Source of the DNA: Nemertoderma westbladi | Taxonomy: Eukaryota; Xenacoelomorpha; Nemertodermatida; Nemertodermatidae | DNA: 64,000 nt | Reading direction: 5' to 3' | Assembly (NCBI GenBank): GCA_032718475.1 | Contig: JAUCBJ010000923.1 | Coordinates: 1-64,000 of the forward strand | Shown: piece by piece, positions 13,101 through 25,100 of the stretch | How the letters are laid out: each line of letters begins with the position of its first letter | How positions within the stretch are numbered: the first letter of the stretch is position 1 | Notes under the pieces: model-generated | Databases searched by the model: none | The model's input: the letters and a program-made list of their open reading frames with translations, nothing else | Told to the model about the DNA's origin: nothing | Made by a program: the position numbers and the translations under genes

Positions 13101-16100
13101 TGCTACTGACACCGATAATCAGGAGGGATGCAGATAACGTGCTACTGACACCGATACTCAGGAGGGATGCAGACAACGTGCTACTGACACCGATACTCAG
13201 GAGGGATACAGACAACGTGCTACTAACACCGATACTCAGGAGGGATGCAGACAACGTGCTACTGACACCGATACTCAGGAGGGATGCAGACAACGTGCTA
13301 CTGACACCGATACTCAGGAGGGATGCAGACAACGTGCTACTAACACCGATACTCAGGAGGGATGCAGACAACGTGCTACTGACACCGATACTCAGGAGGG
13401 ATGCAGACAACGTGCTACTGACACCGATACTCAGGAGGGATGCAGACAACGTGCTACTGACACCGATACTCAGGAGGGATGCAGACAACGTGCTACTGAC
13501 ACCGATACTCAGGAGGGATGCAGACAACGTGCTACTGACACCGATACTCAGGCAGGAGGGATGCAGACAACGTGCTACTGACACCGCCGATACTCAGGAG
13601 GGATGCAGACAACGTGCTACTGACACCGATATTCAGGCAGGAGGGATGCAGACAACGTGCTACTGACACCGATACTCAGGAGGGATGCAGACAACGTGCT
13701 ACTACACCGATACTCAGAAGGGATGCAGACAACGTGCTACTGACACCGATACTCAGGAGGGATACAGACAACGTGCTACTGACACCGATACTCAGACAGG
13801 AGGGATGCAGACAACGTGTTACTGACACCGCCGATACTCAGGAGGGATGCAGACAACGTGCCACTGACACCGATACTCAGGCAGGAGCGATGCAGACAAC
13901 GTGCTACTGACACCGATACTCAGGCAGGAGCGATGCAGACAACGTGCTACTGACACCGATACTCAGGAGGGATGCAGACAACGTGTTACTGACACCGATA
14001 CTCAGGAGGGATGCAGACAACGTGCTACTGACACCGATACTCAGGCAGGAGGGATCCAGACAACGTGTTACTGACACCGATACTCAGGAGGGATGCAGAC
14101 AACGTGCTACTGACACCGATACTCAGGAGGGATGCAGACAACGTGCTACTGACACCGATACTCAGGAGGGATGCAGACAACGTGCTACTGACACCGATAC
14201 TCAGGAGGGATGCAGACAACGTGCTACTGCACCGATACGGTTTGTAGTGTTATGACTAATTTCTCAACCAGTTGAGTTTATACACTTATGAACATAAACA
14301 AGTTACAGATTCAAAGGGATTCTTAGCAGATGGTTTGATGTATAACAGGTTTTATGACTTTATGAAGAGAAATGTATCTTAGAATCTAATTACGTAATTA
14401 AATACATTTGAATTTAGATATTATGCAATCATCATAAATAAAAACAAAAAACACAATGAAAAGCACCAACATTACTACACAGAATTACAAATTCAGAATC
14501 CTGTTCAATTATTAGAGTTGTATGTAAAAGAATATATATACATCATCAATAATTATAGCGCCTAACATTCTACCAGTAATTCAGTTGGGAGTCTAGAAAT
14601 CTAATTAATTCGATAAATAATTTAATATGAGCTAGACTGAGCCAGTGAACACGTTAAATTATATTTGTTGTCGGGGTAACCAGTTTCAACTATTATAGAC
14701 ATTAAACGCATGTCGGTGTACTGAAAGCAACACAGACTGGAACCTTCACAATATACATAAACGGTGAAAGACATTACATTACGATGGCGGATAATTTTTA
14801 AAAACGCAACCAATTTAATTGCACGGACTGCTGAAGAATTAATAAAATGAATCTAAAAAAAAGTAGAAAAACCTTTTGATTGAGATGAAAAACTATTTAC
14901 ATTGCGACGAATTGAAGAACTAAACTAAAGAAAGGCCCTGGGGGACCAAGTGACATAGATTATAGCGAGTTATACACTATGAATACAAAGTATATAATAT
15001 AACTACACGTATAGCAGGCAATGTCACCCATACAATACATTAAATAAAACAATAAATAAAACTGTAAAATAAATAAATAAATAACACAATATGAAATATT
15101 TATATTCTCGAGTTCGTAGACTACTTTTAGGGAAGTTGCAAAATCGATGGGAACAGTAGAAGTCCACAACATTTAGACATAACATCGGAACATACGACAC
15201 ACCGTTCCCGCGTTCTAGAACACACCGTCCCCGCGTTATGGAACACACCGTTCCCGCGTTCTAGAACACACCGTTCCCGCGTTCTAGAACACAACGTAAC
15301 CGCGCTCTAGAACACCTCGTTGCAGCGTTCTAGAACACACCGTTCCCTTGCCGACCGAGATAGGTGACCCAGGACTGTTTCTCCGCCGGCTCTATGACCA
15401 CACTGTCGGCCTGCTCCTGGGTGGGGGTCCTCCCACCGCGCAACGCGCTCGACACCTCGACGCCGATGTCCCCCACGACGGTGGCGTTGGTGAGCGAGTA
15501 ACCGAGGTTGACCTTGCGGACGACGACCCGGGGTAGACCCCCCGAGGTCTCCGTCACCGCGTACACGTAGTCAATCAGTCCGTCGCCGTCCGCGTCCGCT
15601 AGGTAGCCTGTGTTGCCTTGGAGACGGGACGCGTCACACTCGGAGAGGCTGCCGACGGAGTAGTGGGGCTCGTAGTCGAGGGTGTGGATGAGGATGGGGT
15701 GGAGGGAGAAGTCCTTGTTGATGACGTAGAGACTTTGGTTGACATGGCGGAGGTTGTTGAGCGGACACTCGGGGGTGGAGGTGTTGTTAGGGGCGACGGT
15801 CGCGTCGCTAGGGGTAACGGTCGCGTTGTTAGGGGTTGCTATAGGGATAGTGTAATTGGTGACGTCATCCACGTCCCTGTTGGATTTAACGGAACGAACT
15901 TCCGGAATCCACAGAGTGAAGAGATCAGAGTCGATCGCGCGGAGGGACAGCGGGGAGATGAGGGAAGGGGAAGGCCGGGAGAGGGACCAGATGGTGGAAC
16001 CGGAGGCGCCATGGAGGATAGAGGAGGTGCAATGGGAGGAGGCGGAAGAGCAGAGCTGGAGGAGTACTGCGGGAGGGGAGTCTGGGAGGAGGTTCCCGGG

Positions 16101-19100
16101 AGCGGGGAGTCCTGGGAGCACCGGGAGTCCGTCGGTGGGGAACCCCAGCAGGTCGGCTCCCTCGACACGCCACAGCGACCGAAAGTCGGACCCGTCCCGC
16201 AGCTCCACGGATCCATCGACGCCGACGAGCAACGCGTCCGGGATACCGTCCGCGTTCGCGTCCAGTAGAACCGGCGGAGTGGCGACTCCGGCGGCGAGTC
16301 TCGTCGTAGCCACCGGGACCGCGACGAGGAGGAGGTCCGCCACCGCGATCCGATGGATCCCGCCAACGAACGGGACGTAGATGGTCGTTCCGCTGGCCAC
16401 CGGATCCACGGACGTCGGAGTGTCAAGCGCGACGTCCGGCCCCACCCGGGAGCCGTCGACCCCGCTGAATCGCAGCAACACTGAGCCGCCGCGTTGCGTG
16501 GCGACCAGATCGGGCACTGAGTCCCCGTTGAGGTCCGGTACCACCAGGGGCGACGAACAGCGTGTCACTGAGTCGGTGGACCAGAGGAGGACGCCGGAGG
16601 GGCTGATACAACCGAGGCCGCCGCTCCCGGAGACCAGGCAATCGTCCACGTCATCCCGGTTCGCGTCCAGTCCACCGCAGCGGACGCGTTCCACCCGGAA
16701 CGGGATCGGAAGCGACCAGAGCCGAGAGCCGGACGGGCCGGACAACGCGACAACTCGACTAGATCCGTCCGGGTCCGAGACGACGAGGACAACGTCCAGC
16801 GTGCCGTTCCCGTTCACGTCGTACAGACTGAGTGAGCCGGAGGTCGAGGTGTTGGCGAGTCTAACGGACCATTCGGGGGTCAGATCGCAGCAGGGGCACG
16901 GCAGGGCGAAAATGAAGGCGAGGACGAAGGTAACGAGGAACAGAATGGACATAAAGAAGGCGAGGGATCGGGCGCGACTCATCCCGAAGAAGAAGAGTTT
17001 GCTCGTCGGCGTGGATTCCTCCGGCTCCGGCGACTCGGCGAACTGGGTCTTCTCGTCAGCATCCCCGTCGACCGCTGCCTCCGGGTCGTAGGTTTCCGAG
17101 ATGGCCGGAAGGGTTCCGTTTAACGAGGTGTCGACTTCCGAGTCGTTCAATGGATCGACGATGGTCGGTCGGTTCTGTAGAGCCGAGTAGTGACCCGAGG
17201 ATGCCGAAGTTAAAGACATTTTATTGCCGTATTCCAGTATTCGCGTACGTCTGCCTGTATGTACAGAGATGCCAAGGTAAATGCAATTTGGTGGTATGGT
17301 ATCCTGGCTGGGTATGGGGTAGGCCAATAGCCTATCAGTAGGGTATATCTATCTTCAGATCTTGTCCCTAGCTGGTTGGAGTTGTCAGTCTGTCAGTAGG
17401 CCTGATCACACATTTATAAAATGAATAAACACCGGTATAGCACAGTCTGACAGTACAGCAGCAGGCTAGCTAGACCTAACAACAATTGGACAATACACTA
17501 TTGTGTATTGAGCTAGCCTATACCCGTATACCCGTCCAACCATCAACTACTGCACTATACAGCTATACAGCTATAGGCCTACTGTTATGCTGTTATGATA
17601 CCTATGATATACCCATGATACCTGCGTCCTGTATACGGTAACGCCATATACCTGTATACAGATATACCGGTACCTGGAATAGAATAGGCCTATTGTAATG
17701 TAATTAATATCTCAATTATAGGTGATTGTCCTCCAATGGGATAATCACCTGCAACCCTGCATGTGCTATGCCCTGCCACTTAGCTCTAGCTATTGGGCAG
17801 CCATTGATATGAAATAAAATAATAATATTATTATCCGGCGGTACTGAAACTAAATCTGATGACTAAAATCACACTTCAATACGGTGGCTGATTTGGGCAA
17901 TAGCCAACTAATACAATAGGCCTACTTAAAAAATGCACGAGAAATCCTACAGAAATACAACTACTTGCACGCCCTGCGCTAGCCTACCCCTTACAGATAG
18001 ATTGCAGTACTACTGCCTATGTGTATCCAAGCCAACTATAGTACATCCTTAACACATTGCAAACAGCCACCTGCCAGCCCACAAAGTCAGGCTGGTGGTA
18101 ATCAATATTCATATAACGAACAACTATGTTAGGGAGGGGGGGGGGGGGGGGGGGGGGTTAATTTACTCATTTATTCACAGCTGTAACACCTAACAGCCGG
18201 TCGCCCACGCACGTGAGTAGCGGAAATACAATACTACCGTGGCCGTTTGCAGGAGTCATGGGTCCATATCTGCGAATTATTATTTTTAGTCTCAATGTTA
18301 AGTTATCAATTTAGGTAAAGGAACAGGTTACAGAGGCACGTTATTCTAACCACAATAAGAAACAAGTCAATTGAACAGGATACAGTTTTATTTTTGGGAG
18401 TAATTAGCTGTTATTTGCGTAAATTTTCCCCTGGGGAAAGAAGACGCCTTCGTCCCCACTATTTGGATTGTAGATAGAAAATTTAGTCATTAAAAATGTA
18501 TTTAATTTTGTTTTAGAAAAATATTATTAATTTCGCACTAACTCCGTGACAGATGGCAAAGCAAACTACCTAATTCTTTCATACACAACATATGGCACTG
18601 TTTGTTACATACGTAATAGATGGCAAACTACCTATTTCTTTCATACACAACAGATGGTAACTGTTTGTTACATTCGTAACACAACAGATGACAAACTACC
18701 AATTTCTTTCATACACAATAGATGGCACTGTTTGTTACATACGTACCAGATGGCAAACTACCTATTTCTTTCATACACAACAGATGGTAACTGTTTGTTA
18801 CATTCGTAACAGATGGCAAACTACCTATTTCTTTCATATACAACAGATGGTAACTTTTACATTCGTAACAGTACCTATATCTTTCATACCCAGATTGTAA
18901 CTGTTTGTTACATTCGTAACAGATGGCAAACTACCTATTTCTTTCATATACAACAGATGGTAACTTTTACATTCGTAACAGTACCTATATCTTTCATACC
19001 CAGATTGTAACTGTTTGTTACATTCGTAACAGATGGCAAACTACCTATTTCTTTCATATACAACAAATGGCACTGTTTGTTACATACGTAACAGATGGCA

Positions 19101-22100
19101 AACTACCTATTTCTTTCATACATAACAGATGGTAACTTTTACATTCGTAACAGATGGCAAACTACCTATTTCTTTCATACACAACAGATGGTAACTGTTT
19201 GTTACATTCGTAAACTACCCATTTCTTTCATACACAACAGGTGGTAACTGTTTGTTACATTCGTAAACTACCTATTTGTTTCATACACAACATATGGCAC
19301 TGTGATTTGTTTCACACGCAACAGGTGGCAACCTACCTATTTGTTGTATACACACCAGAAGGCACTATTGGTGCATACAGTGCATGACACTATCTGCTAG
19401 ATGCCTAGAGTGGATCACTATTATAAGTCTCGCTAAGTGCGAGGCTCGCCACACATAATTGATAAATAGTTGTGTAGATCACATAAACGATACGCTACAG
19501 ACAGATTAATCAACACGCAGGACAATATGCAAATTACTTCCTAATAAGCCGACCGATTATAACCGCATTTGACTGGAATACACTGGATCCACACAAAGTT
19601 GGACAATAACTAGTTCTAATTAGTTTGGGACACGCTCGCCAGTTTGGCTAATTACTCAGAATAACAATGCCTATGCCAAGCTCATACACTTAATAATAAG
19701 GAAGGTGGCATTCATTTATATTGTTATTATTACAAGTTTCATATTGCTGGTGTTGGAGGGATTGGCAAATCAGATGAATATCTAATTAGATTGCGTTGTG
19801 TTGAACCATTTACTGGTACAGGGAAACAGTAAGCAAACCGCAATATTTAATAAAACATAGAGCAGTGCACTAATAATGCTTTTAAGGTTATTAGTTAAGG
19901 TGTTTATTTCCGACCGTATAGGATGTATAGGAATCTGTATCCGATTTTAGGTCAAATATCAGTAATTATGCGACTTATGATTAATCATCTCTCTTGGTAG
20001 TTACCTGTGAGATATGCAGGGTGCCACTCTTATTCTCAATGAGTAAACAGGAAATACTCTCACTCACACTTGGACACTTATATTTAGACTAATGGTGCCT
20101 ATATTGATGGCCAGATGCACCCGCTACGAATGTGCAATAGGCCCTGTCCCTTATCGTAAACCGTAACCTACTGCAACAGGAGACTGAATGCGCGAACTAT
20201 ACTGATTTCAGAGGTTTAATATCACAAACATTTTTACTTTCATTTTTTTACTAATCATTTTAGCAAAATAGTAATTAAATTAAAAAATAAACGTTTTGAA
20301 ATAACTTACCTACAGCTACCAGTAGTAAGATCCCACACTTGTATGGTGCTATCCAGACAAGAATTAATCACGACTTTAGATTCGCTAGATATAGCCACTC
20401 TGATGGTGTCCGTATTGGGTTTCCATTTCTTGAACATCTGTCCCGTAACCAGATCGTAAACAATGAGGAAGTTAGGGGCGGGGTCGTCTAACTCCTAACG
20501 AGATAATGAATAAATGAACCAGAGACTAACACGATAAATTAGGTTTCTTTCATATTTAACAGACGAGTAATAATCAACTGCTATGGATGTAGCTGGGGAT
20601 CAAGTCAACATGCCACCCAAGTGGCTGCTGTTGATATAGCTGGGGGATCAACATGCCGCCCAAGTGGCTGCTGTTGATATAGCCGGGTATCAACATGCCG
20701 CCCAAGTGGCTGCTGTTGATATAGCTGGGTATCAACATGCCGCCCAAGTGGCTGCTGTTGATATAGCTGGGGATCAACATGCCGCCCAAGTGGCTGCTGT
20801 TGATATAGCTGGGGGATCAACATGCCGCCCAAGTGGCTGCTGTTGATATAGCTGGGGGATCAACATGCCGCCCAAGTGGCTGCTGTTGATATAGCTGGGT
20901 ATCAACATGCCACCCAAGTGGCTGCTGTTGATATAGCTGGGGATCAACATGCCGCCCAAGTGGCTGCTGTTGATATAGCTGGGGATCAACATGCCGCCCA
21001 AGTGGCTGCTGTTGATATAGCTGGGGGATCAACATGCCGCCCAAGTGGCTGCTGTTGTTATAGCTGGGTATCAACATGCCGCCCAAGTGGCTGCTGTTGA
21101 TATAGCTGGGTATCAACATGCCGCCCAAGTGGCTGCTGTTGATATAGCTGGGGATCAACATGCCGCCCAAGTGGCTGCTGTAGATATAGCTGGGTATCAA
21201 CATGCCGCCCAAGTGGCTGCTGTTGATATAGCTGGGGGATCAACATGCCGCCCAAGTGGCTGCTGTTGTTATAGCTGGGTATCAACATGCCGCCCAAGTG
21301 GCTGCTGTTGATATAGCTGGGGGATCAACATGCCGCCCAAGTGGCTGCTGTTGTTATAGCTGGGTATCAACATGCCGCCCAAGTGGCTGCTGTTGATATA
21401 GCCGGGTATCAACATGCCGCCCAAGTGGCTGCTGTTGATATAGCTGGGGGATCAACATGCCGCCCAAGTGGCTGCTGTTGTTATAGCTGGGTATCAACAT
21501 GCCGCCCAAGTGGCTGCTGTTGATATAGCCGGGTATCAACATGCCGCCCAAGTGGCTGCTGTTGATATAGCTGGGTATCAACATGCCGCCCAAGTGGCTG
21601 CTGTTGATATAGCTGGGTATCAACATGCCGCCCAAGTGGCTGCTGTTGATATAGCTGGGGGATCAACATGACGCCCAAGTGGCTGCTGTTGATATAACTG
21701 GGGATCAACATGCCGCCCAAGGGGCTGCTGTTGATATAACTGGGCTGGGGATCAACATGCCGCCCAAGGGGCTGCTGTTGATATAACTGGGGATCAACAT
21801 GCCGCCCAAGTGGCTGCTGTTGATATAGCTGGGGGATCAACATGACGCCCAAGTGGCTGCTGTTGATATAGCTGGGTATCAACATGCCGCCCAAGTGGCT
21901 GCTGTTGATATAGCTGGGGGTCAACATGCCGCCCAATGGCTGCTGTTGATATAGCTGGGGATCAAGTCAACATGCCACCCAAGTGGCTGCTGTTTATATA
22001 GCTGGGGGATCAACATGCCGCCCAAGTGGCTGCTGTTGATATAGCCGGGTATCAACATGCCGCCCAAGTGGCTGCTGTTGATATAGCTGGGTATCAACAT

Positions 22101-25100
22101 GCCGCCCAAGTGGCTGCTGTTGATATAGCTGGGGATCAACATGCCGCCCAAGTGGCTGCTGTTGATATAGCTGGGTATCAACATGCCGCCCAAGTGGCTG
22201 CTGTTGATATACCTGGGGATCAACATGCCGCCCAAGTGGCTGCTGTTGATATAGCTGGGGATCAACATGCCACCCAAGTGGCTGCTGTTGATATAGCTGG
22301 GGGATCAACATGCCGCCCAAGTGGCTGTTGTTGATATAGCTGGGGGATCAACATGCCGCCCAAGTGGCTGCTGTTGATATAGCTGGGGATCAACATGCCG
22401 CCAAAGTGGCTGCTGTTGATATAGCTGGGGGATCAACAAGCCGCCAAAGTGGCTACTGTTGATATAGCTGGGGGATCAACATGCCGCCAAAGTGGCTGCT
22501 GTTGATATAGCTGGGGGATCAACATGCCGCCCAAGTGGCTGCTGTTGATATAGCTGGGGATCAACATGCCGCCCAAGTGGCTGCTGTTAGCTTGATATAG
22601 CTGGGGGATCAACATGCCGCCAAAGTGGCTGCTGTTGATATAGCTGGGTATCAACATGCCGCCCAAGTGGCTGCTGTTGATATAGCTGGGGATCAACATG
22701 CCGCCCAAGTGGCTGCTGTTAGCTTGATATAGCTGGGGATCAACATGCCGCCCAAGTGGCTGCTGTTAGCTTGATATAGCTGGGGGATCAACATGCCGCC
22801 AAAGTGGCTGCTGTTGATATAGCTGGGGGATCAACATGCCGCCCAAGTGGCTGCTGTTAGCTTGATATAGCTGGGGGATCAACATGCCGCCAAAGTGGCT
22901 ACTGTTGATATAGCTGGGGATCAACATGCCGCCAAAGTGGCTGATGTTGATATAGCTGGGGGATCAACATGCAGCCCAAGTGGCTGCTGTTGATATAGCT
23001 GGGGGATGAACATGCCGCCCAAGTGGCTGCTGTTGATATAGCTGGGGATCAACATGCCGCCCAAGTGGCTGCTGTTAGCTTGATATAGCTGGGGGATCAA
23101 CATGCCGCCAAAGTGGCTACTGTTGATATAGCTGGGGATCAACATGCCGCCCAAGTGGATGCTGTTGATATAGCTGGGGATCAACATGTCGCCCCCCGCT
23201 ACCTACCTTTACTAACATTCCCCCGTTAGCCGTTACCTACCTTTACTAACATTCTCCCGCTACCTACCTTTACTAACATTCCCCCGCTACCTACGTTTAC
23301 TAACATTCCCCCGCTACCTACCTTTACTAACATTCCCCGCTACCTACCTTTACTAACATTCTCCAGCTACCTACCTTTACTAACATTCCCCCGCTACCTA
23401 CCTTTACTAACATTCTCCAGCTACCTACCTTTACTAACATTCCCCCGCTACCTACCTTTACTAACATTCCCCCGCTACCTACCTTTACTAACATTCTCCC
23501 GCTACCTACCTTTACTAACATTCCCCCGCTACCTACCTTTACTAACATTCTCCCGCTACCTACCTTTACTAACATTCTCCCGCTACCTACCTTTACTAAC
23601 ATTCTCCCGCTACCTACCTTTACTAACATTCCCCCGCTACCTACCTTTACTAACATTCTCCAGCTACCTACCTTTACTAACATTCCCCCGCTACCTACCT
23701 TTACTAACATTCCCCCGCTACCTACCTTTACTAACATTCTCCCGCTACCTACCTTTACTAACATTCCCCCGCTACCTACCTTTACTAACATTCTCCAGCT
23801 ACCTACCTTTACTAACATTCCCCCGCTACCTACCTTTACTAACATTCCCCCGCTACCTACCTTTACTAACATTCTCCCGCTACCTACCTTTACTAACATT
23901 CCCCCGCTACCTACCTTTACTAACATTCTCCCGCTACCTACCTTTACTAACATTCACCCGCTACCTACCTTTACTAACATTCCCCCGCTACCTACCTTTA
24001 CTAACATTCTCCCGCTACCTACCTTTACTAACATTCTCCCGCTACCTACCTTTACTAACATTCTCCCGCTACCTACCTTTACTAACATTCTCCAGCTACC
24101 TACCTTTACTAACATTCCCCCGCTACCTACCTTTACTAACATTCCCCCGCTACCTACCTTTACTAACATTCTCCCACTACCTACCTTTACTAACATTCCC
24201 CCGCTACCTACCTTTACTAACATTCTCCCGCTACCTACCTTTACTAACATTCCCCCGCTACCTACCTTTACTAACATTCTCCAGCTACCTACCTTTACTA
24301 ACATTCTCCAGCTACCTACCTTTACTAACATTCTCCAGCTACCTACCTTTACTAACATTCCCCCGCTACCTACCTTTACTAACATTCCCCCGCTACCTGC
24401 CTTTACTAACATTCCCCCGCTACCTACCTTTACTAACATTCCCCCGCTACCTACCTTTACTAACATTCTCCAGCTACCTACCTTTACTAACATTCTCCAG
24501 CTACCTACCTTTACTAACATTCTCCAGCTACCTACCTTTACTAACATTCCCCCGCTACCTACCTTTACTAACATTCCCCCGCTACCTACCTTTACTAACA
24601 TTCCCCCGCTACCTACCTTTACTGCACAAACTATATAGACCCCATTCTTTGTGATGGCAGCGATATTCATCTGGAATTCGTGGTTGGGTATTCTGATATC
24701 GTGAACGAGTTTACGGGACTTCAGGTCCCAAACGAGAAGCGGGAAAGGTTTCTGTACTTCGTCTCCACAACAAACACGTTCACCGTTCTCTGAGACTAGC
24801 AGACTGTTTAGGAACCGGTCCTCCCCAACCTAAACAGCAACAATAAAAGTGACAAACAGGAAACGGCAGAAGTCAGCGGAAAGGAGAAAACATGATGGAA
24901 GAATTAATACCTTCCATCATGTTTTTATTTTAAAATACAGTAATAGTTTAAGGCAACCCTAGCAAAGATTTAATAATATACTGCTCACCTTGAATGTACT
25001 TTCCATGTCACCACTATAGGTATGTTCATTTAATAATATACTGCTCACCTTGAATGTACTTTCCATGTCACCACTATAGGTATGTTCATTTAATAATATA

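Larger units (their letters stand above)
10018..20309. other. NWD-like intron H-I (10.3 kb) hosting the FAM234-like gene
   Basis: Contains hairpins at 10092-10128, a foldback at about 10500-10620, the 39-bp satellite, the FAM234-like gene and the 63-bp repeat. 14250-15190 and 17340-18545 are AT-rich or mixed sequence without a supported exon; the latter may hold the promoter of the FAM234-like gene. 19300-20309 shows nothing recognisable. Confidence 0.65.

Noticed and set aside
11089-14255. Long repeat ORFs on both strands (39-bp array)
   Set aside because: Open in several frames on both strands because 39 is a multiple of three and the unit lacks stops. No start context, splice sites or protein similarity.
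15618-17091. Plus-strand ORFs across the FAM234-like gene
   Set aside because: Shadows of a GC-rich minus-strand ORF. Only the minus frame shows a membrane helix and FG-GAP loops.
17220-17327. Longer N-terminus of the FAM234-like protein
   Set aside because: The upstream start is a TTG codon and the added residues lack family features. The ATG at 17219 has a good A at -3.
20574-23187. Repeat ORFs in the 42-bp array
   Set aside because: Same artefact of a stop-poor unit divisible by three, open on both strands.
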